A DNA stretch of 64,000 nt. Origin: Clusia tigrina (taxonomy: Eukaryota; Arthropoda; Insecta; Diptera; Clusiidae). The notes beneath the pieces were generated by a model. The model was not told the origin of the DNA and did not search any database. It saw only the letters and a list, made by a program, of their open reading frames with translations. The stretch spans positions 428,388,240 to 428,452,239 of the forward strand of contig OV050030.1 in the NCBI GenBank assembly GCA_920105625.2, written 5' to 3'. Positions 1-9,803 of this stretch are shown piece after piece; position 1 is the first letter of the stretch, and the number at the start of each line of letters is the position of its first letter. Position numbers and translations under genes: made by a program.

Positions 1-493
1 GTAATTTACGGTCGGGTACCTTGAATTGATTATATTAGAGGGATACATGGCCTTTATCTGATCGACCCCGTTTCTTGTATATGACTTTGTAGAATCAATA
101 TATGCACTAATATAAAGTATCGTCCAAAAATATTTTATAGGTCGTAATTTATAATATGTCAATAGTCGGGGTGGCTGTAAAAATAACATGCCCATTTTTT
201 GTGTGGTGTTTCATGATAGTACCCGCAACCTTCCTGAGAAATTTCGTTCATAAATCTTTAATAGGAACCTAGTATTGATTTTTGACTAATTGTGGGTGTG
301 GCAGTAGTATTATGATATCCATATTCTGCACACATACTATTGTCGACCCCATGTATATTTCTGCCAATTTTTATTCCGGTAGCATCAATACGACCATAGG
401 TAGGCTAATTTTAATTTTAGACCCGAAAGTTCCTTATATCAAAAGTGGGGGTGTCCCCGTAAAATTTCGTTCGTAAATCTCTACCAGATCTTA
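1..493. repeat. Old repetitive, gene-free DNA
   Basis: No supportable gene. The stretch contains imperfect internal repetition: the phrase TTTCGTTC(A/G)TAAATCT occurs near 242 and again near 466, and 'cgacccc' followed by TA-rich text occurs near 62 and 344. It looks like decayed interspersed or tandem repeat DNA into which the MITE at 494 inserted. No family name can be given from the sequence alone. Confidence 0.35.
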
Positions 494-962
494 CATAGTG
501 TCTCGACTAGCTATAATTCATGGCAATGTTCATGTTCATGTCAGAGTAGCTGATGGCTGTCAGAATATGAAGTGGGCAAATTATGTTAAGGCATTTCATT
601 TTTTACATGTCTTTGAACAGTAAACAACAAAGATGCGTTCTCGCATTGAATGCTTTAACAGAGTTAAAAAAACTGCAATCAGAAGCTGAACAGTTTGTAA
701 TTGCAAAAGCACTCAATTTCTCGATAAATAATTATTAAATTAATTATTTCGCTTCTATTAAATGCAATTTGTGCCATTTTTAAATAGACAAACGCTCAAA
801 CCGAGTGAAATTTCAAATTTATGTCATGGTTTCTGGCAGAACTGCTGTCTTGACATAATGTTTAATTTTTTTGGTATAACATTAACATATGGAGTCTCCA
901 CTCAACATTTTGATGTTAAGACATGAACATTGCCATGAATTATTGCTAGTCGAGACACTATG
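494..962. mobile_element. Harbinger-like MITE with long TIRs and TTA target duplication
   Basis: The left end reads CATAGTGTCTCGACTAGC and the right end is its reverse complement. The inverted arms continue for nearly 50 bp (left about 494-540, right about 915-962) with few mismatches. Both sides are flanked by TTA (491-493 and 963-965). A 3-bp TTA/TAA duplication with TIRs is the signature of the PIF/Harbinger superfamily, so this is called a non-autonomous Harbinger-like MITE of 469 bp. No transposase is encoded. The TIR pair and the flanking TTA are seen directly; the superfamily assignment is inference. Confidence 0.7.
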
Positions 963-965
963 TTA

Positions 966-1428
966 AGTTATTAATATTTGTTAATAGTGGACGTGGCAGG
1001 TAATACATACCGCCCACTTTTTGCTTAGTGTCTAGTAGGACCCACATCTCTATTACTGCCAAATTGCGCCATTATTTCATCAATTGGATCGAAGTTATAG
1101 TCATTTTAAAAAAGGTGAGGAAAGTTCATTATATGGGAGGTAGGCGGGGTCTTTGTCCAAATCGGCCCATATAGCAATCTGGTTCTATATCTTTGTCCAG
1201 ACTTCAAAATTTCATTAAGATAGCTCAAACGGTGTAGAAAAAAAGTGGCCACTGACGGACGGACAAATTGCTGAGAAAGTGATTCTGATCATATCTGCAT
1301 ATATATGTCCATACCTACGACGCCTCCTTCCTTAAATTGCAACCCCTCTCAAAGCACAAAATTAGTATAACCTATTTACCTTTTTAGGGTATAATGATTT
1401 CATGCAAATGACGGCAACTGGAATTTAT
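966..1428. repeat. Dispersed fly repeat ending in a GGGTATAA-type tail
   Basis: Contains a 'gacggacggac' stretch, then 'ctgatcatatctgcatatat', 'acgacgcctccttcctt' and finally 'tttttagggtataat' near 1393. This order of words is typical of tails of many interspersed repeats in flies. The part near 1060-1110 (revcomp of a TTTAAAATGACTATAACTTC-like block) recurs in opposite orientation near 61340-61390, which confirms that it is dispersed. The family name is not determined. Confidence 0.45.
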
Positions 1429-1685
1429 TTAAAATTCGATTCTGGGATACCAATTTTGGTTAGTTTTTCTGTATAAATCTGCAATTATTTTACCAATAAC
1501 ACGAATCATTTTGGTTTTAAGGTCATTAAGTGAATGTGGTTTAATGGAGTAAACCAATGATTTAACATAATCACAAAGAAAAAAGTCCAATGGAGTTATA
1601 TCGCTTGATTGTTGGCCATTTCACATCGGCATTTCTGGAGTCATTGAACTCTTCTCGCATGTTGCACCATCTTGTTGGAACTACA
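1429..1685 (-). pseudogene. Decayed mariner-like transposase C-terminus
   Basis: On the minus strand, a segment starting near 1680 reads QQDGATC. After a frameshift the frame continues with SSDITPLDFFLCDYVKSLVY and runs to ...NQNWYPRIEF and a stop at 1429-1431. In intact IS630/Tc1/mariner-superfamily transposases the corresponding block is close to QQDGAxxH...WPPRSxDLTPLDFFLWGYVK. The D of QQDG and of DLTPLD are recognisable; the W is replaced by C, and at least one frame change separates the two blocks. It is a dead fragment with no visible ends. Confidence 0.65.
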
Positions 1686-2458
1686 TGGAATACCGATTAT
1701 AAAACCAAACATTCACTAATTCATAATTATGTCAGTAAGCGTATGTAATTCTGGGTCTTAGTGGAATACCGATTATAAACCTCAAAATCCACTAAGTCTG
1801 GTCTCTGCGGTCAGTCTTTTGGAAAATTGTTGGTGTAATATTTCGAGTGTGGGTGTCGACTTATTCTTTGTGTATTTTGTCGGACTGGCTTGTTCAAATG
1901 CTGTGTTGTTGATAAATGCTTTCGTGATCGTTTTGAAATATCCATGCCTTTATATTATAGCACAATATGGTGCTGTTTGTAAAAGAACTATGTAGAAGTA
2001 AAATTTATTAATAAATTTTGGTCCTTAGAATGCCATATATAAACTAAAAGTAATTTTCAAATTTTTGATTTTATATTATCTTATATGCATATATATACTT
2101 AAGAATAGAAGTCTCGCGTAGCGTTATGGAGATTAGAGTTTATTTGTGATATAACGCTTTTGTGTTAAACAAAGCCCACCCTTTCATGCAAATAACTCAA
2201 GTGTGACAACAAAAGGGACAAACAAATCGTACTAGAATTGTCCCCAGTGTGACAAGCGGCCGTATGATTTAACTAACATCATGTTAGGAATACACGAGTG
2301 CAATGTCTGCTATGTTAATTTTGAAAACGTTTTGCAACACTGTTTAGAGTCTCTACAAATGACAACTACACATTTCTGTGCAAACTGGTAAATGTTTCGG
2401 GTATATATCAAAGGAGAGGTGTTTGTGTTTTAATAAATATTGAAGATAATAAAAATTA

Positions 2459-3863
2459 ATGATGAGTGGTGGTAACATGTTGTACGGGGGCGACGAAATT
2501 GGCGCACTTGTCTTTGATCCTGGTCATTATTCCTTGCGAGTTGGCTACGCTCAAGAAGATACGCCGAAAGCCGAGATACCAGCAGTTGTTGGCGTCGGTC
2601 CCGATTCATCAGAAACAAACTTGGATTTGGAGACGAAAGTGGATAATAGTATAACACAGAACAGTGAGTTACTAATATAATTATAAAATAATAAAATTGA
2701 TCATTTGTGTATATTGCCTACAAAGATATGGATGCGCGCAAATATTATGTGGACACAACTTATGTTAACGTGCCACGCTCGAATATGGAAATACAGACAT
2801 ACATGAAGGATGGTATGATCGACAATTGGGACCTTTTTGAGAAAGTCATCGATTACACTTACGCGAAAGTAGTTCAGTCAGAGCCAGAATACCACCCAGT
2901 ATTGTTTTCAGAAGCGTCGTGGAATGTTCGTAACAACCGTGAGAAATTGACGGAACTTATGTTTGAAAAATACAATGTTCCGGCGTTTTTCTTGGTAAAG
3001 AATGCTGTTTTGGCTGCTTTTGCTAGTGGTCGTGCCACTGCTTTAGTTGTAGACAGTGGAGCTACACATACCTCAGCCGTGCCGGTACACGAAGGCTACG
3101 TGCTATCACAAGCTGTGGTAAAGTCGCCTCTGGGCGGCGACTATCTTTCGCTACAATGTCGGCAGCATTTAGAAAAACAGAATATCGAACTTGCTCCTGT
3201 ATATAAAGTAGCAACAAAGGACGTGGTAAAGGAGCGCGATAATCCCCGTTTCACATTACGCAAAGTTCCGGATAACTTAACTCAATCGTGGCAGAACTAC
3301 ATGGTAAAATCTTTATTACAAGATTTCCAGATGAACATTTTGCAGGTGCTTGAGAATCCTTACGATGAACGAGTAGCAGCTCAAGTTCCAACGGTGCATT
3401 ACGAATTTCCCAACGGGTATCATCAAGAATTCGGATCGGAGCGATTTAAGTTAGCCGAAAGCTTATTCGATCATGCTATGTTAGGCGCAGGCCAGTTAGC
3501 TTCAACAAGCGTAGGAATGTGCGATGCAGATGTTCGTCTTTCTCTTTTTGGATCAGTTGTGGTGACAGGTAGGATTGGGATCTATGCTTCATGATTTATA
3601 AATTTCAATCTCATTTCTTTACCTTAGGCGGGAACACACTTTTGCAAGGTTTTCCAGAACGTCTTAATCGGGATTTACAACTGCGAGCTCCTTCGAACAC
3701 TCGCTTAAAAATGATATCAGCTAATGGGAGCGTAGAGAGACGGTTTGGTGCTTGGATTGGGGGCTCAATTCTTGCTAGTATCGGTACATTCCAACAAATG
3801 TGGATTTCATCTCAAGAATATGAAGAGTCCGGTAAGGGTCAAGTGGAGCGAAAGTGCCCATAA
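2459..3863 (+). CDS. Bap55: Bap55: actin-related subunit of the Brahma (BAF/PBAF) remodelling complex
   Basis: Three coding exons: 2459-2663, 2726-3568 and 3628-3863, with GTGAGT and GTAGGA donors and AAAG and TTAG acceptors; phases agree (1, 1) and give 427 residues, about the family length. The protein is an actin-fold nuclear ARP, orthologue of human ACTL6A/BAF53. It starts [20 protein letters not shown] and contains the subdomain blocks [19 protein letters not shown] and [19 protein letters not shown], ending in VERKCP. Established role: core actin-related subunit of the Brahma SWI/SNF complex, and in several animals also of TIP60/INO80-type complexes, acting in the nucleus. The second ATG (2462) is an equally plausible start, since relatives begin MSGG. 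No frameshift or truncation is seen. It is convergent with the phosphorylase gene downstream. Confidence 0.95.
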
Positions 3864-4629
3864 TCACTCTCAATTAAAACTAAGATATTTATATTTCATT
3901 ATGACTAGAAAACTATGCAAATATTTCTATACTATATAAATAAGTAATTATGCATTAAAAGTTCAATTTGCATGATTATATTTTCAATAATATGACTGCG
4001 TCTTATTTAGAAAACAGTGGACGAAGGTTGGAAAACATAGAGTAATAAATGTGGGTACATTTTCACCTTGTCCGTGTTTACATATTTGTTGTTTTCTTTG
4101 GAAGACACAAGTTCTATTCAAATTCAAATGGAATAAAAAATGTATGGAGTATATTCTTATATGAGGCCGATTTTGAAAACCGAACCGCTTTTCATTTGTT
4201 GGTAGATTTGGAATTTTGTGTTATTTAGTTCGCATACTTTCAAGAAGTGACAACCAAGTTTGGGAGACAGGAGGAATATTAGAATTCTGCTCGTTCTGAG
4301 CATCAATTTTCGAAGGAGAAGCAATACCAAAACGGATTGGGACAAACCTTGACTCTCACTTCTTGAACCTTGGAAACTAAGACTTAAGATTAGGTGAAAA
4401 AAACTTTCGACGCGGACAAATTGCTTAATAGATGAATGGAAAGCGATTCATAGTGACAAAATGAAGGCGATTCGTTTCTCATAATCTGGGCTGTGGATCC
4501 ACATTCGTTGTAACGAGGATATATATAGGTGGACTTTTACATCAAATAAAATCGTCACATCATATTGTTACGAACGCATTCCTATAAAAAGAATATTTTA
4601 TATAAATGAATTAATAAAAATTTAGTGAT
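3864..4629. other. Intergenic spacer between convergent Bap55 and Mtap
   Basis: AT-rich spacer of about 770 bases containing the 3' UTRs of two convergent genes. An AATAAA is seen near 4043 on the plus strand and could end Bap55. No coding potential beyond short chance frames. Confidence 0.6.
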
Positions 4630-5524
4630 TTATACCCTTGCGTCTTTTATATCGTCTGCCCAATCTTCCTTAGCAATGTTCTCAACACTCTTAACAAAAA
4701 TTTGTTTTACTTTGATGACATTCGCAGCAAACGTCTTTAGAACATCTTGAACGTTGACGCCTTCGCATCCCAATTTCCAACAATCGTAGTCCGTTGCAAT
4801 GGCTACTGATGCGTACAGCAATCCGGCTTCTTTTGCTAGAACAACTTCAGGACAAGTAGTCATGTTTATGAGATCCCCGCCCCATTGGCGAATCATGTTA
4901 CTCTCTGCACGTGAAGAGAAACGCGGCCCTTCAATGGTCACAGTCGTAGCCTTTTCGTGAATAACAAAACTAAGTTCCTTTGCGGTTGAGATTAAGATTC
5001 GCCGCACGTGTTCATTAAATGCCGGGTACATCGGCATATGGCACACACCACGTGGACTATCAGTGTTCCCATCATGGAATGTTTGCATTCGCTTTGTTGT
5101 CCGATCGATAAAGTCGTGCGGCACCACCAGGTCACCAGGATGGATTTCCTCCCGCAGAGAACCGCATGCAGTTGACACAATGAGATGAGTACAGCCCAAG
5201 TGTCGCAGTGCCCATATATTAGCGCGGTAGTTCACATTCGTTGGCATGATATCGTGTTTGCGACCATGTCGAGCTAGCAAAACGCATTTTACTCCACTAA
5301 TTTCACCCTCAATGAGTGCATCCGAAGGAGCACCAAATGGAGTTTTCACCAGAGTCTCTTTGCGGCTTTCTAGGAAATCAGGATCATCCAGGCCAGACCC
5401 ACCAATTATGCCAATCTGGACCAGAAAGGAAATGTGTGCAATGCAGTTAAATTACTAATCAATCATTTTTACTCACCTTAACAGCCACAGGCTCACCGAC
5501 ACCTTCGACCTTTGCTTGGCTCAT
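4630..5524 (-). CDS. Mtap: S-methyl-5'-thioadenosine phosphorylase
   Basis: Two exons on the minus strand: 5477-5524 (16 codons, [16 protein letters not shown]) and 4630-5415, joined in phase 0 across a 61-bp intron with a GTGAGT donor and CAG acceptor; 277 residues. The enzyme cleaves 5'-methylthioadenosine with phosphate to adenine and 5-methylthioribose-1-phosphate in cytosolic methionine/polyamine salvage. Exon 2 opens with [11 protein letters not shown] (phosphate-binding loop). It continues with [20 protein letters not shown], then [20 protein letters not shown], the nucleoside-site block [20 protein letters not shown] and [25 protein letters not shown] separates MTAP from trimeric PNPs, which have N in place of the first D. 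Length and motifs are complete. It is divergent from the MADF-like gene 2.2 kb upstream. Confidence 0.95.
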
Positions 5525-7767
5525 TTTCACACATGTGAACCGGAAAATTGTTATATTGGTACAGTTGAGAGAACGAAACAGCTGTTGCTTCAAAAATGGG
5601 GTAAATCTCCAAAGTGCCCTTTACACGAGTGGAGGAATTAACGCCATTGGAAGGTCTGTTTGCATTTTTCCTCATTTCTTTATTAAATAATACCCGAATT
5701 CGTGGATGTGTCGGCAATCTCATTTCATGCCAACGATCAGATATAGGAAAAACAATACTTTACATCACTCATATCTAATTTAACTAAAATATGTTCAGCA
5801 AAGACAAAGCAGGCGACATTGCATCATATTTCCAGTTTATTCATGGGAATGGTGCATTAATACTTAAAAGATGTTAATGTATTTAATTTTCCAATTCATT
5901 CATTTTTGAAAAACAAAAATTCAGAAATTCTTAACGTTTTCATTGACTTCACTAAATCGCGAAAAGAATCTAGAACATTTGCAACAGAAACAAAATCAAC
6001 AAACGAATTTGTAATAGATTAACTACAAACCTTAATGACCGGAAATGAGCGTTTGGCGCCAGAACAGAAACAACTCATCGTGAGTTATTTCTGCAGCAGA
6101 AAACGACAAATATTGAAATAATTGTTGGTAATAACGGCATCATAATGCATTGTAATGATTTTAAAATTGTAACGTGTAAAAATATGATTTGTTAATAATG
6201 TATTTTATCAATTAGTAAATTTTTTTCATTAAATGATCAAAAATAAACAATTTCCAAATATGATGTACAAATGTCAACATCGGGGACAACAGAACTTTCC
6301 AACAGCAAAAGGGGCATTTTTATTTATTAAAATATTTCTATTTATTGGGTTTTTAAAATCAGGAAATGAAATGGTAGCTTGTTCCCAAAGCTTAACAAAA
6401 TACTGCATACAATTCCTCTTCACAATAAACTTCTAATTCTTTTTCAATTTCGGCGCTGTGATTTATTTTCTTTTCAATAAATATAATAATAAAATACTGT
6501 AGCGCGAACGATAGCTATGAATTCTGTTTCATGAATGCACGAGGAACGCAAACAGAATTAATTACCTCCAGATTTAATAGTATTCTGTTTCTATTATATG
6601 TCACTATGCACTTTTGGCCACAAAAAAAAAAATAGTATAAGCATACGTCAAACACAATACAATTAATTTAATACTCCTATTAATAAAAATTAATAATAAT
6701 AACAAATGAATTAATTATAATTAGTTACAGATAAAATATTTTATTTTTAATATTAAAATATTTGGGATTTGCTCTAAGACGAGGTTGGATTTATAAGATT
6801 GGGAACAATTAATGTTTAGTTCAAGTTTTGTAAAAGGTGACATTAAACGCATTATATAATATATATGTATAATGTCTGCGTGTCAACTGTCATTTACTAC
6901 CTCACAGTTGCCTGTATTATTTAAAATATTTCACAATTTTCTTTATTTTGCCAGACAAAAACAAAGAATTACACACATTTAATTACTTTGTAAGTTGTTG
7001 ATTGGTGGATTCCTCTGAAAATTTCGTTCTTATGTACAACCTTTGAGAGATGAACAAGACACCATTTTTCCTTCACCTTAATAAACTACTCATACGGTAT
7101 AAATGCAACCGTGTGTTGGACATCAGTTTGCCTCGCATATACATATGTATCTATCATTCTTGTATATGCATATCGATTGATGTTTTTTACATCTCTAATT
7201 ACAGGCATTTTCAAGTGAAGGAAAGTAATCTTAAATACTCTAATTGAGGCGGAAATTCATTAACAAGTATCGAAGCTTTCAGCTGTTCTCTACAAATATT
7301 CTCTTTTGTTCGGTTACGAGTCAACGTAATTAAAAGTTTCTGGCGATTTTCTCGGGGATTCTTAACGCAACAGTTGTTAAGAACGCTGAAACACTCGATA
7401 TACTCAGTGATGCTATGAAAGTGGCGATGGAAAATTAAACGCAACATCAGGATCACCAACGACAATTTTGCTCTTTCATCCCAAAAAATACATAGTTTTT
7501 TTTTGGAAGTAGTCAACCTGCTGTGCAGACTGATCGGGAATATTGGACGTGAACCGCACTACTATATGAGATTTGTTCATGTTAAGGTTTTGGGACATCT
7601 TCGCCAGGACTTATTAATAATTTTATGAGTAAAGCCAGGACTATTAACATCATTTACTTCCTCTCTTCAGCTGCGCATATAGTGCCCGTTGCGTTGCGGA
7701 ATCACTAAGTAATTTGCTATATTCTAGGCAAGGAATCATTGTCAATTAAAGAGAAAACTGAATCAAA
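5525..7767. other. Intergenic region between divergent Mtap and MADF-like gene
   Basis: About 2.2 kb of AT-rich DNA holding the promoters of two divergent genes. Only short frames are present. A 101-codon minus frame at 7211-7516 has no recognisable domain and no homologue that I know of. No TIR pairs or LINE motifs were recognised. Confidence 0.5.
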
Positions 7768-8661
7768 ATGCACAATAATAGTCGGTACGAAGTGCTTAAT
7801 ATTTCGAATATAAATTCGAACGGCGACACAGTGTTGAACGATGAGCGACTATTGGAGATAGTACAGTTCTATCCATTTCTATATAGCCCGGATGTCCGGC
7901 CATTTCAAGATCCTGATTATGAGGACTGGGCGTGGAAGCGTATTGCGGCAGAATTTAATCGCAGCTATCAAAGTTTATTGCCTACACTGCCTTTCTCTGC
8001 GGCGGAGTTGCAACTGCGCTGGCAAATTCTTAAGCCAATCATAAAAAGTTTGAGCAAAGCTTGCGATATGAATATGATTCCTGAAGCGTTGCGTCAAATA
8101 GTACTAAAAATTAGCAGACAATTGGATGAACCCAATGTTTTGACGAAAAACGATGACTACTCGAACGCACAATCGATCATCTTAGACAACATCGCAATGG
8201 TAGAGCGTCTGCCACTAGCCGAACAGAAGCGCTTAGAAGCGGAAGTAATGGAACTTATACTTTCTAGCGAACTAAGTTCAAAGGGAATCAGTGAGATCAG
8301 CAGCGCCAAAATGAAGAGTGTCACCCAGGAATGCAAGGACTTTCTTAAATTAATAGACATTGACGTTTCGCTTCCACAAAGTTATGCCAAGACTGACAAA
8401 TCGCCCACAAAGCACATAAATTCTGGGGAATCTGATTGCAAAACTATCGGGAAGGATAAGGATATGAAACTCAGAATTAAAAACGAATCTCTATTATTGA
8501 CAACAGAGCTAAATTCGCCATATATTCCACCGTCAAATGGTCGTTGGATTCCACTTAATCAGGCGCATTTGCATGTACGTCCATGTATGGTACATATTAA
8601 ACGTACATGCGTGGAGGACTATTTACCTTTGTCAGCTATAAAGCGGGAGACAGTATGGTAG
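7768..8661 (+). CDS. MADF-like domain protein, function unknown
   Basis: Intronless frame of 297 residues with codon use clearly better than its surroundings. Residues about 24-110 (DERLLEIVQFYPFLYSPDVR... DYEDWAWKRIAAEFNRSY... LQLRWQILKPIIKSL) have the layout of a MADF/Myb-like DNA-binding domain. That layout is a leading L(I/V)E-V..P.LY segment, a conserved W-x-x-I/V-A helix and a final L..RW..L helix. The C-terminal half is polar (EAEVMELILSSELSSKG, then lysine- and serine-rich) and ends SAIKRETVW. Proteins of this type are usually nuclear regulators, but no target or pathway can be named. The start is the first ATG of the frame, after an A-rich leader (GAATCAAA ATG). An AATAAA follows 32 bases after the stop. 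I do not recognise a specific Drosophila orthologue. Confidence 0.8.
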   Translation: MHNNSRYEVLNISNINSNGDTVLNDERLLEIVQFYPFLYSPDVRPFQDPDYEDWAWKRIAAEFNRSYQSLLPTLPFSAAELQLRWQILKPIIKSLSKACDMNMIPEALRQIVLKISRQLDEPNVLTKNDDYSNAQSIILDNIAMVERLPLAEQKRLEAEVMELILSSELSSKGISEISSAKMKSVTQECKDFLKLIDIDVSLPQSYAKTDKSPTKHINSGESDCKTIGKDKDMKLRIKNESLLLTTELNSPYIPPSNGRWIPLNQAHLHVRPCMVHIKRTCVEDYLPLSAIKRETVW

Positions 8662-8693
8662 CAATGGATTTAAAATTACTCAACCTAATATTC

Positions 8694-8699
8694 AATAAA
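8694..8699 (+). terminator. Polyadenylation signal of the MADF-like gene
   Basis: AATAAA located 32 bases after the TAG stop of the single-exon gene and followed by more A-rich sequence. The position suits a short 3' UTR. Confidence 0.5.
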
Positions 8700-9803
8700 A
8701 AAATGAAAATATACATTCATGAACAAAATGTGTTCTTTTTGTAGCTGTTCCTGTCGAGCGAATTTGATTGTAAGTCAGCGACGCTCATTTACGCTGTTAT
8801 GTGCCTCCATTAGTAGAAGCGAATGTGCTGTTGTTGGATATGGGAGCGCTTAAACTACATGAGTGACATTTCAAACTCTACAAGATTCGCCGCTAATGTG
8901 TGGTAACATGTAAGTGCAAGTAATCCTACCTCGACATTTGTCTGACCATCTTTCGGTGGTTGCTGATGCTGGTATCCTCAACCCAACCCTTACTTCAAGC
9001 GAGTGTATTTCCCTAATTAATTTGTAAACTTGTAATAAATTAATTTATCTATCCTTGATATTTATAAAAACATAAAATATTATTTCCACCACTTTTTATT
9101 AACCTAAAATGTCTCCTTTTTAGATTAATAAAAAACAATATAATTTGGAAAAATTATATATTTTTTAGAAAGGAAATTGAATTTTGATTTAAAATCGTAT
9201 ACATACATTAAAAAATTATAATACGCAACATCGGTATCCTAGCACATATAGAATTATCTTACGCTAGAGTAATACATAATTCTATTTTGATATAAATGGC
9301 ATCCGCAACAACCTGTCCGCATATCCCGACGCTACGTTGTGCTTATGTCGATTCCCGAAGCTCTTCACTTTATCACTGTGATCCACTTCGCATTTGTCTG
9401 TAGATCGCCTCGAATTAAACATTTCGTTTCCATTTGTTCCCATGATTTTGTTTAGTACTACAAATGGAAAGAAACACGACTATGTGCTGCTTTCCGTGCT
9501 ATAGGTGAAACGGAATTGTTGCTGTATTTGTGGCGTGTTGCAAATGACATCACGACAAAGGCTTCGTGGAAGGAAAAAAACACTGTGTTTGGTTTTTTAA
9601 GATTCGTACAAATATAAATTTATTTCAAAATTAACATTAAAACTAAGTTACTTCACACATGCATATATTACCCTATCAGTATTTTGTGTATAGAGTATAT
9701 AGGTTTAAAAAGTGTAAATATAGAGTACAAATTAAAAGTTGAACAAAACAAATTGCACATTCAATGGTACGTTGGTTGACTATGTTATAGCGGCAGGATT
9801 CTT
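8700..9803. other. Spacer between convergent MADF-like gene and EDTP
   Basis: About 1.1 kb. The first 300 bases are less AT-rich than the rest but carry no open frame. Near 9430 and 9465 there is a short inverted pair around TTTCCATTTG, too small to call an element. No gene is seen. Confidence 0.5.

Noticed and set aside
2402..2407. TATATA about 50 bases before the Bap55 ATG
   Set aside because: TATA-like strings are frequent in this AT-rich DNA and no initiator can be fixed.
7211..7516. 101-codon minus-strand frame upstream of the MADF-like gene
   Set aside because: No domain, no splice signals, and no known homologue; may be a decayed repeat.
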